From Patiria miniata (Eukaryota > Echinodermata > Asteroidea > Valvatida > Asterinidae), in the NCBI RefSeq assembly GCF_015706575.1, contig NW_024037069.1:41623315-41687314 (forward strand): DNA of 64,000 bases. Direction: 5' to 3'. The position numbers were made by a program, and so were the translations under genes. Below, one piece after another: positions 33,150 to 45,252 of the stretch. The notes beneath the pieces were generated by a model. That model was not told the origin of the DNA and ran no database searches. It saw nothing but the letters and a program-made list of their open reading frames with translations. Each line of letters starts with the position of its first letter. The first letter of the stretch is position 1.

Positions 33150-35955
33150 GAGTAGAACAAAATATTAGATGAACACAGAAGTTAACACAATCTGTTAAGT
33201 TAAGGTCACTGAATTTCAAAAGGCTGCTTTTAAACCTTAATTACACTTTAGGAAACGCATATTTTTGTGATGTGAGTAGTTTGACAGGATTATGGGAATA
33301 AAGCATTTAAACTGCTTCTCATTTGTTATATTATTTCCCGGGATATTTCGCCGTGAAATTTTGGAAAAATGATGCTGAATCTCACCTTCAAATTCGAAAA
33401 GTAAAATGATTATTTTTAAGTGTTTAACATTTTGACTACCGATACGTAAATCCCTGTTTAAGGTTAAGGATGACAAAGATAAGTATTCTTTAGAAGAACA
33501 TAAAGAAGATGCACAGAAGATGCATCACATCTTCGCTTTACGCCTAGTAGGCCTCACATTTTGATCAAGTGTTTAATGGTATTCGCCGTTTAGAGCAAGG
33601 GCCAAATCTTGTCAAAATCCAGCTCGGCTTTAAAAAAGAAAGAAAAAAGAATTGACCGTTTATGCATGAAAATAACACAAACTCACGATCAATGAATCAC
33701 AATAACCACAGCTCATCAGGGAGTAATTTGATACAAAATCCCGGATAACGTGAATGTGATCCGGGGTCTGTATTCTCCGTGTAATTGAATACGAGTATAG
33801 GGACTGCAAAGAGAAGGATATAAACGCCGTTTCTGATCTCCCTACCCGAAGGTAATGTAGGCTCACAGTCCCGTTTAATAAGGCATCGTCTATCCACTGT
33901 ACGGCGTGGGTTAGATTAATACTGCCTTGTAAAGTGAGGGACTGATAAATCGGAGACTCGTTCCGGAGTACCTAAGTAGCGCGAATCACACATTGCCTCG
34001 GGGTGTTCATCTCCACGAGCGCGTACAATCTTCATTTTACGCGTCATGTCTCAGCTCTTCCGTCCGTGTCCTATTTAGCCCGGCCGCTCCGTCACGGTGG
34101 CTCCCTGATCCCGCCAGGGCCTGCAAGTTCCTCCTCGGCTAAATCACGGAAACTAACACCTCGCTCGAATCAATTTCAGACGTCAGTGATGATTTTGTAT
34201 GGACCTCGGTTGGAGATCAATCGGTTATTGCCAATGCAGCCCTTGAGAGCAAACTCCTCATATTCAGCAGAACCATCAGGATAAAAAAAAAATCAAAATC
34301 AAGAACAGATATCTGATACGCACTCGGGATTGTCATGTTTTGACATTAGGAGCGTCTTAAATAAGCATTCATTAGAGGATCATCTGAGACAAGGCAGGAT
34401 TTGATCAACTTTGACACTGTGTGCACAGTAACACGGCTTCTTGTTTCCAGCTTATACAGCAGGTATACTTATCGCTTTGCCCTTTCAAAAATCCTCGTGA
34501 GTTACTCGCGAACAGCGACTTTGTCTATTTTGATATACGGCTTTGTTGATACCTTAAATTGCACGCATATTGGCCAATTACATGCAAGTTTAGAAAACGG
34601 TGCTAGCTTGGTGACCAATCAGGAGTATGCATACATTGACATTAAACAAGCAGCCACCGGACTGGCCAAAGGAGATGTATTTACCAACCGCTATTTATAG
34701 CCATTCGAAGGCAAACAAGTAAGCATTCAAGTAAAGCGATGAATTTGTAAAACCTTTCTGATCTTGTTTTAAAGATTCGTTGTCAGCAATCTAAAAGGTC
34801 ATATTAATTGCACACGCAATGACGTCACTTTCAAAATGGCGCCATTTGAAAATGAAACACCATCTCCTTTTTAGAGTGTTTGCTGGTGTTATGAATATAT
34901 TATTGGCATGAAATTTCCAAGAAAACCAATCTACATGCAGATGGCGAATTCTGTTCTTGTGAATTAAGAACCTCTACAGGTTTGTAACCTGGACACTCGT
35001 GAGAAAGAAAATAGCCACTTCACCGAGAGATTTTTACATTCATCCAGTGACCACGCCCCCAAGGAAGATGTCCGCTATAATTACGTACAGACGACCTGTA
35101 TCAGGTTACAAAATCATCCCTTATACATGACAGTCAATCTTTAAAACACCAAAATCCAGCGCACTAAAATGATATCACTTTGTCAAATAGAATGCATGGG
35201 ATTGATTTTTGCCAGTGGCCTTGTCCTGAGCACGTATATGCCTACTTCAGGCTCCGCACGCGTGGTTTTCGATCAGTGGCAGCCAACTCTCAGGCCGTAT
35301 GAAGCCCTTCAGTCACCGGCGCGGCCGGTCGATATCCAAGGCCCGACGCGATGGCCACACAGATGAGTTTTCCACCCCGTAGATTCTCATCAAATCAAAA
35401 ACATCAACCAGGCGTGTTTCTCGCATTCTTTTTGTTCATTATCGTCTGAATTCAATCCCAATAATATCGGTTGATGGTCAGTCGATATAGAAATTGCATC
35501 ATGTGTTAAGTGCACATTGAACGAATGCACGGCGTATCGATGAGGACTGATTTAATGAAGTAAAGTGGTCCACGGCGCCGTTGAATCCCCCCCCCCCAAT
35601 AAAAAGACACCCCTAAACTCGAAACCCTCTGAATGGTGGGCGTGTGTCTGTTTACATCGAAGTCTCGACAAACCTCGACAGGGAATCAAACTTAAGCTTT
35701 GATGGAAATGGGAGTGACTAGGGACCTTGATTAGAAATGGTACGTGTACGGGATATGTATGCGAGTCGGGAATACGACCTGGATAATCGTTATGCATTCT
35801 GTGTGTGGTTATTCACCAAATGCGAAATACAAATCTTAACAGTTTGATGTGAAAGGCACATTTTGCCCATAATGTGCGCGTGCCAGATGAAATTACCATG
35901 TAAAACGCATTCCTTAAAATACGCGTACCATTTGTAATGGTCCGTAAAGGGACAT
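33150..35955. other. Long interval without a supported gene
   Basis: Promoter and 5' exon(s) of the minus-strand membrane protein may lie here, but none is recognised. Short ORFs show no domain. A run of C is at about 35588. Confidence 0.35.
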
Positions 35956-35959
35956 TACG

Positions 35960-36118
35960 ACATGGAATGCGCCAAAAACGCGTTTTAAACGAAATTATAT
36001 TAGATAGAAAGAGCATTTTAAAAGTAGAATATAAACGTCCACACAACCATCCTTTAAAAACTGGGCGTTTTTGTATTATTATTGCGAGAATCATGCGAGA
36101 ATGAATTTCGGGGGTCAC
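35960..36118 (+). repeat. Dispersed repeat, copy 2
   Basis: Same orientation as 32040-32215; shares GAAAGAGCATTTTAAAAGTAG and AATATAAACGTCCACA-like blocks. Confidence 0.55.
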
Positions 36119-36604
36119 ATTTCCCCCGAAAAATTGAGCTGTTTAGTGCTATTTGTGATTAGCCTTGTGTGTATTGGTGCTGTGTGTATGGTGTGCTGGA
36201 ATTTACTACCTTAAGGAGACATGCACACAATAGGAAACAAAAGATTGTATACGTCTCCGCAAGAACATTTCTATAGATGAATACGTCTCCACAAGAATTT
36301 CACGAAATAGATATATGGATTTTACTCAAAAACTAGGAATTTCCAAGGTAGGTTGATTTGTCGCAAATGGAAGAGTTTTAGAAAAGGGATATTTAGTCCA
36401 AATTTCAGCCCAGGAAATTAATTCTGGTTAAAATAAGAGCATTTTGAAACTTTAATTTCAAACACGAAAACTTTACTACACGAGAACAAAGAAATGTCTC
36501 CACAGGAATACAAATTCCAGAATGTGTGTACCACACACACAACGTGTAGTGTGCATTGAATGGACACAATTTGAAATGCGTATGGGTACGCCACAGAGGG
36601 TCCG

Positions 36605-36853
36605 CTCATAAGTCCGACGCCCCATAGGTCCGACGCCTCATAAGTCCGACGCCTTATAGGTCCGACGCTTCATAGCTCCGACGCCTCGTAGGCCGCCGAC
36701 AAATTAAACGCCTCGTTTTTCCGACGTCGGACTTATGAGGCGTCGGACCTATAAGGCGGAATAAATAAATTGTATGCCTCATAAGTCCGACGCCACATAA
36801 GTCCAAAATTTTGGACTTATGAGGCGTCGGACCTATGAGGCGTCGGACTTATG
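36605..36853. repeat. Palindromic minisatellite of a CATAAGTCCGACGCCT unit
   Basis: About a dozen 15-18-bp units, first in one orientation (36605-36690) and then with inverted copies (36725-36765, 36810-36853) as well as direct ones (about 36777-36804). The dyad TTGGACTTATG / CATAAGTCCAA is centred near 36809. Stop-rich in most frames; non-coding. Confidence 0.85.
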
Positions 36854-37089
36854 ATATAGAATATCCGTCGCGTCCGATGTAAACAACTGTGTTTTTTTCC
36901 CCGTCTTTTCTCGGGAACGGTACATTAGGTTTTTTTTCATTCACCCAGACCTTTGAAATAGCAAACAGTCCAAAGCATGAAATGTTCTGGGATTTCGGGC
37001 CGTAATGCTTCTTTAAGAGTGGCGGAAGGCTCGGCAGGGAGAAAGAGTCATTAAAACGACGCAGGAGATGTATTACACATAGCGATCGA

Positions 37090-37276
37090 TAACAATGTAA
37101 TGATGATGGTGGTGATGAGTGGGATAATAGTGGTGAGTGTAATGGTGATTTCAGAGCGGTGATGCGGTGATTGTGTGACGGTGGTGATATATGACGGTGG
37201 TGTAGGGTGACAGAGAAGGTATAGGCGTCGATGGTGACCGATGGTGGTGACTGTGATAATAACGACAATGGTGATA
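37090..37276 (+). repeat. Degenerate GGTGAT/GGTGGT microsatellite
   Basis: Purine-rich GGTGAT, GATGGTGGT and GTGACGG units. The minus-strand His/Ser/Pro-rich ORF across it is low-complexity and not supported. Confidence 0.6.
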
Positions 37277-37309
37277 GAAAAAAAAGGCCAATTGTCGAAT
37301 TGCCGGCAG

Positions 37310-37620
37310 TTGGCGAGTTAGCCACGCCCCTTTTAGACAACCCTATCCGGTTCGTTAGTAAAAACGTCATACACGCGCGCACACCACTGGTTACTAGCGC
37401 CCATTGGCTACAAACGCTCGAGCTGCGTTAACTTCCGGTTCCAATCGTGCAGCAAGTGCTGGAGGTGACGTCACACTAACGAACCGGATGGAATTTTGTA
37501 CGTTCAGTTTTGTTTGTCTCAGATTTTGCGCGTTCCGCGTCCATTTGTATACCCTGTAATTGGACAATATTTCACAAACTGCGTTGACGCGATTCTACCG
37601 CGAAAGGTTAATTGGATAAC
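37310..37620 (+). repeat. Dispersed repeat interrupted by a 141-bp insertion
   Basis: Inverted relative to 26994-27153. The left part (GGCGAGTTAGCCACGCCCC) and right part (ATTTTGCGCGTTCCGCGTCC, then GACGCGATTCTACC) match the intact copy; the middle is the inserted element. Confidence 0.75.
37347..37487. mobile_element. 141-bp element with CCGGTTCGTTAGT ends and AT duplication
   Basis: Termini CCGGTTCGTTAGT and ACTAACGAACCGG are perfect 13-bp inverted repeats. Comparison with the empty site at 27118-27126 gives ...CCCT-AT-[element]-AT-GG..., a 2-bp AT duplication. ACGTCAT / GTGACGTCA form subterminal near-repeats. An AT duplication is reported, as I recall, for ISL2EU-type elements; that assignment is tentative. 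Confidence 0.75.
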
Positions 37621-40600
37621 GATGTGAGTGACGAGTGCAGTACATTTTGCTACAGCTGTAAAGAGTGACAAAATGATGACGACGAAAAGAAAGAAAAAGA
37701 AACCAGACACAGACATGCAATTAGGAATTCTGACGATGACAATTAGGATAACATCGATGTCGGGACACGGAGTAAACAGAACTGAAATTGCTCCCCGGAA
37801 GTGGTATCAGCTTGTGATCCTCATGGACTAATAGTCAGGGGCTCATTATTTGTAGCCTCGCCTTCTATTATAATACAAGCCCAAGGTATACATATCCAGA
37901 CATGTACATACACACAGGCATATGGTGTCCTCTTTACTTAGCCGTGTCTCCAGTTGAACCCCGGCCCCATGCATGCCTCAAATGAAATTATCCGATAATT
38001 TAATTCACCTAAACAGCAGCCTTTATCTCTTCTGTCGGATACACTCCCCGTTTATTTGATTTAGCGCGGCCCCGTGCATGTGGGCAGAGAGTTAGGGAAA
38101 CATCAAAACAAATTTATCAACATTACTTAAAAACGGGTCCTCGTCCTTTCCGTATGTATGGGTTTGTTTTTCCTCTAATAATGATGTGTGCGTTGTGGGC
38201 GTCTGCGTAATAAACAAGTCTGTTTTCTCTTTGCTATTTTAAACCTTCATATAAACTACAACCGGTTATAATAATAATAATAAGTATTACTCTTTTCGCC
38301 CCAATAGGGTGACTTTCCCATAGACTTGTGCACAACCTAAACTGTCACCTAACCCAAGTTTACCTTATGTTTTTTTCCACGAAATTTAGTATTAATACTA
38401 ATTGGGCCATGAGGAATCGATCTAGATGGTTAGCGACAGCAAAATTCCTTGTCCTAAGGGTCGTTTGCATAAAAGGGCGACAGTTATTTTGTCGCCTCAA
38501 TAAGGTGTATCGCCCTATTGTGGACGGAGTTCGCAAAACCTGTCGCCCTATTACAGTAATAGTAGTAATAATAATAATAATAACAGGATTCGGAATTTTT
38601 CGGAATTTGTTGGATAAACCGGGAAATCCCTGGTCAAAGCTAGGACTTTTAAATTGTCGATTAAGTATAATGCACGCCAGGATTGTAAATTACACAGAAT
38701 ATCACAAAAATACTGTCTCGAACATATTTTAAATGTAAAAATCGATATAAAGTAAACAAAACCCGAATAACTGAAAAATATTTCGAAGTCAATTTTTTTC
38801 AGGAAAAAAAATGCACTAGAGTGAAGTAATGATCTCATTTAAAATCAATCGTGTACACGTGTCCACATATTGTACCCTTGTGAGGACTTGTTCCTGTTAT
38901 TACATATATCCTCCTTTAGAACTTCCCTTGAAGCCATGAATCGTTTGGTACAGTTCTCTTTCTTAAAGGCACGTGGTAACATTTTTCAAATCACGCGGAA
39001 ACGTACCTACCGATTTAAAAAACAGGAAAAGCCTTGCTAAAAGTGAAGACAGGGCTGGTACCAAATACCGAGTGAAATTATTCCGCCTGGACAGCCGTGC
39101 GGTTGCGAAGGGCGATTTCTAAAGGTTACGTAACACGTTATTTAGAAGGAAACTGCATGTACACAGACATGTTCACGTTGGCGGGCGAAATCTTTAAAGA
39201 TGTATTTCTCTCGTTTAGAAGACCGCATCTTCTTGCAACGTTCAGGGTTTATGTCGCTGATAATGATCCAAGTATGTGCTAAAAATTATTGTGATATGTT
39301 CATTACTTTGGTTGAAATTGGAAAAATAGGCATGTGTAGGTGCAGTTTTGAAAGTTGTAACACTGGCGTGCGCAATATCTGTCAATCTTTTAAAGACTCA
39401 CGAATAACAAGGTTCCTATCCATTATGGTGTACAGTTAAAATTTGGAGAAAAGCCTCCTTCACGACTCATTATTTGATAAATATCACCCTTTTTGCCGGC
39501 TTTCATTGGTCAATACCAAGACCCACGCCAAGTGACGCTAATGAATATGCTAATATTCCCGTCGTTATTGTGCTGCCTGGCCGAAATTGGTCAACCGTAG
39601 CGCCTTCAGCGCTTTGCTGAACAATGCACGTGGGCTGGGTAGGAAGAAAATCCTCGTCGAAATATTCCTTGGAGATAGTTTAAGGTGTAACACTGGCATT
39701 TGGAACAACAGATTAAGCTGAAATTTCGAATATACTTAAGTGATTTAAGTGTTCAACTACTCGTGAAATAACAACTTGAAAACATTCCTAGAAATTGATA
39801 TAAATACACAGATTTGGGGTTGTTTTCGAACGATTTCTTCCAGACTTGAAGGTCAGCTTTACCAGTAACAAGGATTGACGTTTCGGCATCGATGACGGCG
39901 ATTCCTTTTTAAAAATGACACGAAGTTTAGACTTTCTTTTTCCGTTATAATTTAACAAGTCAATTATACTGAGAATATATTTTCTGAAAAACACAACGTT
40001 CAAAAGGCAAAGTACGTAATCGGATTAGCTTTGCCTATCAACGACAGACGCTTTGCCTTCGCAACCATATTGTTATGAAATTGTATCATTCGGAAGAAAA
40101 CAATCATTGAAGATGGTTTAAGAAAATGGGGGCACATTATTTTACGTGCGTTAGCAAAGCAACGGAAGCCATTACGAGAACCCCCAAAATTGTATTCAGT
40201 ACGTTTTCCGTGTTTTCTCAAAACGTATATCCACCGAGCTGAAGATTTAGAGCAATGATTGTGTTGCTTCAAACGAAATAAATGCACTGAAGCATATGAT
40301 GCATGAATGCATGTTTCTTCGACATATTTGCTGGGGGCCTGCAAAACTAGCAACGTAATCGACCACCTTACTGTCATGTAATGATACCATCTTCTGACGC
40401 GTGCGTCAACGTTATTACGATGATGATGACCACCTGTGTTTTGAGTACAGCGCAATTTTCCTGAAAGCACTATTTCAAAGGGATTATAATAATTCCGGCG
40501 TTTGCCTAGCCTGCAGCGACACTGCTGATGCAACGGCCGTGGTTCGCCCTCGCATCCCGTAGAGAAATCATCCACTTTCTCTGAAATAAAAAACCGACGA

Positions 40601-40897
40601 AAGTAGCGCCAAGGTTTTACGCCTTGTTCATTCCAACTGGGAGCCTTACACGAACGCTAGACTTAAGGGATTACATCTCAGGAAGTGCATTATCAGATCA
40701 TGATCAACTTCAAGGAGGTTTTTAAAAAAAAATAACGAAATTAAAAATATATAATACGACGATGATGGAATAGCTTGTGATAAAGTGGATGAAAAATTCA
40801 TATTTCTAAAAATAAACTTGTCAAACTGTATTACAGATCCACAGACAAAGTATTTTTTGAGCAAGTGCAAGTTGTGGTGATTAAAATATTGAAATCC
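37621..40897. other. Long interval without a supported gene
   Basis: Holds AT-rich triplet repeats (38269-38283, 38556-38583). A 191-codon minus-strand ORF (40000-40575) is the longest unexplained frame. It has no recognisable domain, no repeat explanation and ordinary local base composition, so I do not call it a gene. Confidence 0.35.
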
Positions 40898-41056
40898 GAT
40901 CGATTGCCAACTTGTTGAAATTGTGATTTTATTTTTCAGATGTCCATAAGCCATGGTTATAACTCTGTCGTTATTTTACCAATGCGAACCGATGAATGAC
41001 TATGAAACTGAGAATTGTATACACAGTTGAGACGAATTTATTTGTTTGCATATTCA
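40898..41056 (+). repeat. 159-bp direct repeat, copy 1
   Basis: From GATCGATTGCCAACTTG to TTTGTTTGCATATTCA; nearly identical to 43973-44131 in the same orientation. Confidence 0.8.
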
Positions 41057-41308
41057 GTTATCTTTCATGTCCAAATAGATGGGAAAAATGTATCTGTTTG
41101 CATTGACAGGTCAAGGCGTTGGTGTATGATTTTTTTACCTGCAAACATTTTGCACCCGATATGTGACAGATATGTAAAATCCAGAGTTTGCATCCAAATA
41201 AAAATACAAAAACAAATAAAGTGTTATAATGGAAGCACTAATAGATTACTATCATCAGAATTCTGAGGAACGTTTCAGATCATGACCCAGCCGTTTCTTC
41301 CTATTTTC

Positions 41309-41930
41309 AGGTTAAAGGGAATACATGTATTATATACAACATTTTGCAAACATAAAAAAAAAAAAACAAAACAAAAAAACAAACACCCCAACACCCCAAC
41401 AAACAAACAAACAAACAAACAAACAAACAAACAAACAAACAAACAAACAAACAAACAAACCTATACCAAATTATTGTGAAATACCTTACTGGACTGTTAG
41501 CGAATGACAATCTAATGGCACCTGGTGTGCTGTTATTTTCAAGAAAAGTTCTATTTTTGCATCAATTTCCAACGCTGGTCGGCCTACCAGCGTTGGAAAA
41601 AAACCGGCTTTTTTCAAATACTACCCCAAATTTTACATATTAGTCCGTATTTTGTTTGCAATCGATTACACTCCTATGAACGGGTACAAGCCAGCTAAAC
41701 TAGTTCCCTGGCCTTACAATTCCCCGACGTCTATAAAATTGCACCGATCATTTAAGTGGGCGTCAAGGAACCAGACTGTAGAAACATTATTGTTTTTCTT
41801 GGTTTTTCCTCATCTACGAACACAAAACCTCAAACAAGCCAGTGTTACAATATTTGCTATAAAATACTAACCCCCCAAATCCATCCATTACTGAAAATTA
41901 CAGCAAAAGCAAAAACCATCGGAACGGTGT
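41309..41930 (+). repeat. Copy of the ~540-bp repeat of TK1 intron 4
   Basis: Shares GGACTGTTAGCGAATGACA, CCAACGCTGGTCGGCC, TATGAACGGGTACAAGCCAG and the final TTACAGCAAAAGCAAA with 3286-3821, interrupted by the microsatellite at 41399-41460. The right terminal repeat is not recognisable. Confidence 0.75.
41399..41460 (+). repeat. Perfect (CAAA)n microsatellite
   Basis: About 15 uninterrupted CAAA units preceded by A- and C-rich sequence. It generates repeated KQTN or CLFV peptides in several frames; none is a gene. Confidence 0.95.
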
Positions 41931-41939
41931 CCCTGTAGA

Positions 41940-43340
41940 CAATTGGATTCTGGCCAGACAGCGAAGCATTAGCCAAGGGTATTATAATGTCATCAACTTG
42001 TCATGGACAAAGTCATGCATTTTTTTTCCAATTTTGTTTCCCCGTAATAAAATACCTTGCTTGGCAGGATGCTGTCCCAACAAGCGAATGCGGCATGCAC
42101 CTGCGATTTCGCACAATTCTCTGTCGCGCTAGAAATCATACTTCAGTCCCAAGGTATCATTGTTATTACCCGCCCTTGGGAATAATGTGCAATATAATTC
42201 TTTCTTTTCCCCCACGCTAATGGAATGGATTTGGGGGGATATTCGATTATGATTTCTTTCTAAACAAACTCTTCAAAAGGTTCAGATATGCAAGAGACAT
42301 TACTATTTAATAACTATTTCTAACGAAATCCGATCGCTCTCTGACTAAACAAAAATGACGACACGCGACTGATCATTGCATCTTTCTCATTTTTGGCGAA
42401 TAAATTTGAATAAAATCGTATTGGTAATTATTTCGTATTCGTTTATTTATTAGTTCCTCAAACATATAAAATAACTATACAGCATTATGGCTGTTTTTTT
42501 TTCATACGGGCCTTGTTAAACAAAATCACATAAATACACATAAAAGTTCCCGTACTAGGAATTATGTAGACAATAATACATATACGGCATGAACTTTTTT
42601 TTTCATTATCAAGAAAATCACCAAGTCGATTTCATTCTGTTTGAGTCCGCACACGTAATGTGCACGATGATATACCCGGTGTGACTATCGTTCATTGCAA
42701 ATTAATTTGTGGAAACCGATTGTTGAAAATGATTTCTTCATCACGGGTAAAATTTTCACCCCTTCCATAATCTAATACAGCATTTCAAAAAAAATAAATA
42801 TTATTTTGTTCACAATTTAGATGTAACAGTCAGGCTTTTATGCGTTCGATTCGGTAGCCTAATCATTCTCCAAACACGACGATAAAAAACCGCTAAACGA
42901 CCACCGGAAAAACCACTTTAGCCGATGACCTGTGATTACACGGTATGCATGGTCGGTCATTCACTTTATTTCGCGTGGCAATAATTTTGGTCAAAGGCAT
43001 CCTCTCGGGTATAATTTGCGCTGAGCTGCATGTAAATCAACGATGGCTATGGCAAAATTGCTTTTTCCTTGGGCAGAAGTGCACTCAAGTGAAGCTTTGT
43101 ACAATTTTATCCCTTTCAAGTTTTCAAGTTGCAAATATTTTTTTTGCCTCAAAATCCGACCCAAAAAGCTGCACTTAGCTGTTTTGCTTAAAGAAGTGTG
43201 CAGATAAACATTCGTTGAAACACACTTTCAAACAGCTCCAACCGTTATAGGGAATATTGAATCACTCTTGTCTCATTTTGCTAGGTGGTATATACGCACT
43301 AAATAGGCTTGGTTTTTTTTACCTTAAAAAAAACAACATA
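41940..43340. other. Unassigned
   Basis: No gene or strong repeat seen; AT-rich. Confidence 0.3.
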
Positions 43341-43487
43341 TACCTCATGCGTATAGTAGCTTCATGTATATCTCACAGGGCACCTTTCGTTGCTTCAATT
43401 TCAGTAACAATGAACGAGCAAAAGGTTCACATATCCCAACAAATCAAAGGCACTGCCCTCTAAGATGGCTGCTATACGCATCAGGTA
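43341..43487. mobile_element. 147-bp MITE with TACCTCATGCGTATAG ends
   Basis: Left TACCTCATGCGTATAGTAGC and right GCTGCTATACGCATCAGGTA are near-perfect inverted repeats. The interior has AGGGCACC...GGCACTGCCCTC. No unambiguous target duplication. Confidence 0.7.
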
Positions 43488-43837
43488 TTACATATAAGTA
43501 ACGCGAAGGTTCACTTTAATGACCGAACAGCTGCAAACAACCTAGCAACCATTATTGCAACTTACGGTGAAGACCGTAGGCCTAAGTTAACCTAAAATTA
43601 TGACAGAAAAAAGTCATGTTTCGCTCTTCATTCTTTCGCTCTCGACTTAGATTCGACCCGGAAGCGTATTTTGTTTTCCTAGGAGGGTTGGGGCCAAGTC
43701 ATGCATAATTAAGTTTTTCATATGAATCATTGCAAGACTATATTAGTTTCTCGTTCTCTTTTTTTCCTTAAATTAAAATATTTTCAACGAAAAAAATTTA
43801 GAGAAGAAAAATAGTCGATGAAAATGAGCAGCGACGG

Positions 43838-43905
43838 TATGGGTACGAATCAGGAATCTTTGTATCCATGGATCATCTCGATATCCACTAGGCTACTGTG
43901 AGGTT
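43838..43905 (-). repeat. tRNA-derived SINE head, degenerate
   Basis: On the minus strand A box TAGCCTAGTGG, then about 33 bases later a weak B box TGATTCGTACCC. No acceptor stem; a SINE fragment, not a tRNA gene. Confidence 0.5.
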
Positions 43906-43972
43906 GCTCGATAACAACCGCTGTTTAAAATACATTAAATGTAACTGGTTGACTAATAACAACAATGCTCTT

Positions 43973-44131
43973 GATCGATTGCCAACTTGTTGAAATTGTG
44001 ATTTTATTTTTCAGATGTCCATAAGCCATGTTTATAACTCTGTCGTTCTATTACCTATGCGAACCGATGAATGACTATGAAACAGAGAATCGTGCACGCA
44101 GTTGAGACGAATTTATTTGTTTGCATATTCA
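43973..44131 (+). repeat. 159-bp direct repeat, copy 2
   Basis: Second copy of 40898-41056. The two copies bracket a 2.9-kb interval, but TG...CA ends and primer sites expected of LTRs are not seen. Confidence 0.8.
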
Positions 44132-44484
44132 TGGGGAAAGTGTTATCTTTTACTCTTGCTCTTGATACATGAATAAACATACTGGCCCTATCGAAATACT
44201 GAATTATTCATGAATTGGCCGCAATCCTCCTGGGAATAAAAATTACGCGACCCGGAATCCTCGTGCGATTGGACATGACAATCTTCTGGGTTACAATGAC
44301 AATCCGTTTGTGTCAAATGACACTTCAGGTCAAATGACCCGGAAAGGTACTCAGAGATGGGCCATTTTGACCCGGGAAAACATTCACTGTTCAAATCCGA
44401 CCTCGATTTGGGGTCGAATATGATCCGGGCCTTTTAAGAGCGTTTTTAGTTTATGTTTTAACCCTAACTCCCTAGGCATATTCT

Positions 44485-44900
44485 AGGATGCAACGTCAAT
44501 CCTGCAAAATTGTCAAACTGGCTCCAGGTAAAAATTGCATCCGGCCTCAATCCTGCAAAATCGTCCGTTATTTCTTGAATAATGGTCCTTGGAGGGTTGA
44601 CCACTTCCTCAATCCTGCAAATCCTCCAGCAATCACTGTCAATACGTTGAGGCAGAGCCAGTGACATCCTGGAGCAGAGCGGAGGATTTCTTGTACAATT
44701 TAGACCTAATTGTATGCATGGCTGAGCATAAACAATACAATATCCGGCCTAAGACCTTCATACAGCGCATCCTCCAAAAACAGCCACACATTTTTGCCAT
44801 ATAGCCTCAATCCTGCAAAATCCTCCATTTTACACTGAAGAGGATTTTGGAGGATTGGGAAGGTTAGGCTTAATAACATGAAGTTTACGGTTGCAACATT
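44485..44900. repeat. Dispersed TCAATCCTGCAAAATCCTCC motif cluster
   Basis: Four direct copies (about 44498, 44546, 44610, 44804) and inverted GGAGGATT-type copies (about 44682 and 44848). A looser version of the palindromic minisatellites elsewhere in the window. Confidence 0.55.
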
Positions 44901-44965
44901 TGTAACAAATCTCTTTTGTGAGCTTGTGTGGTTCTGAAAAGAACCGGGCAAACTCTGAGCTAATA
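44901..44965 (+). repeat. Single arm of the 17.3-kb foldback family
   Basis: ACAAATCTCTTTTGTGAG and TGTGGTTCTGAAAAGAAC match the left arm of 17279-17485. Confidence 0.6.
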
Positions 44966-45252
44966 CATCGTGCAGCTGTAATATTAATCCTATTGATATA
45001 TCTTTATCATGCAAACCTTCAAATCTTATAGGTATTTTTTACAAGTTCCCTTGATTTTTCTCATTCGAAATTCCGTCTATCATGCAGAAACGTAGCTCAA
45101 AACGTCACTTCTCTTGCGGGACTAAACCCATAGTTTACAGCAAGAACATCAAATTTTCCTTATGTCTTAAAACCCCAATTGTCTATTCCGCAACCTTGCA
45201 TTTGGAGTTCTGTGTTCGACATAAAACGGTGAGAACCAGTCATAAGCAAATT

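Noticed and set aside
36605..36853. CRISPR-like array
   Set aside because: Units are contiguous, occur in both orientations and lack unique spacers; the window is animal DNA.
36849..37382. 177-codon Ser/His/Pro-rich minus-strand ORF
   Set aside because: Mostly the translation of a degenerate GGTGAT microsatellite.
40000..40575. 191-codon minus-strand ORF
   Set aside because: Longest unexplained frame, but no domain, no composition shift, no splice or promoter context and no protein-like motif order that I recognise.
40898..44131. LTR retrotransposon bounded by 159-bp repeats
   Set aside because: No TG...CA ends, primer site, polypurine tract or gag/pol coding in the interior.
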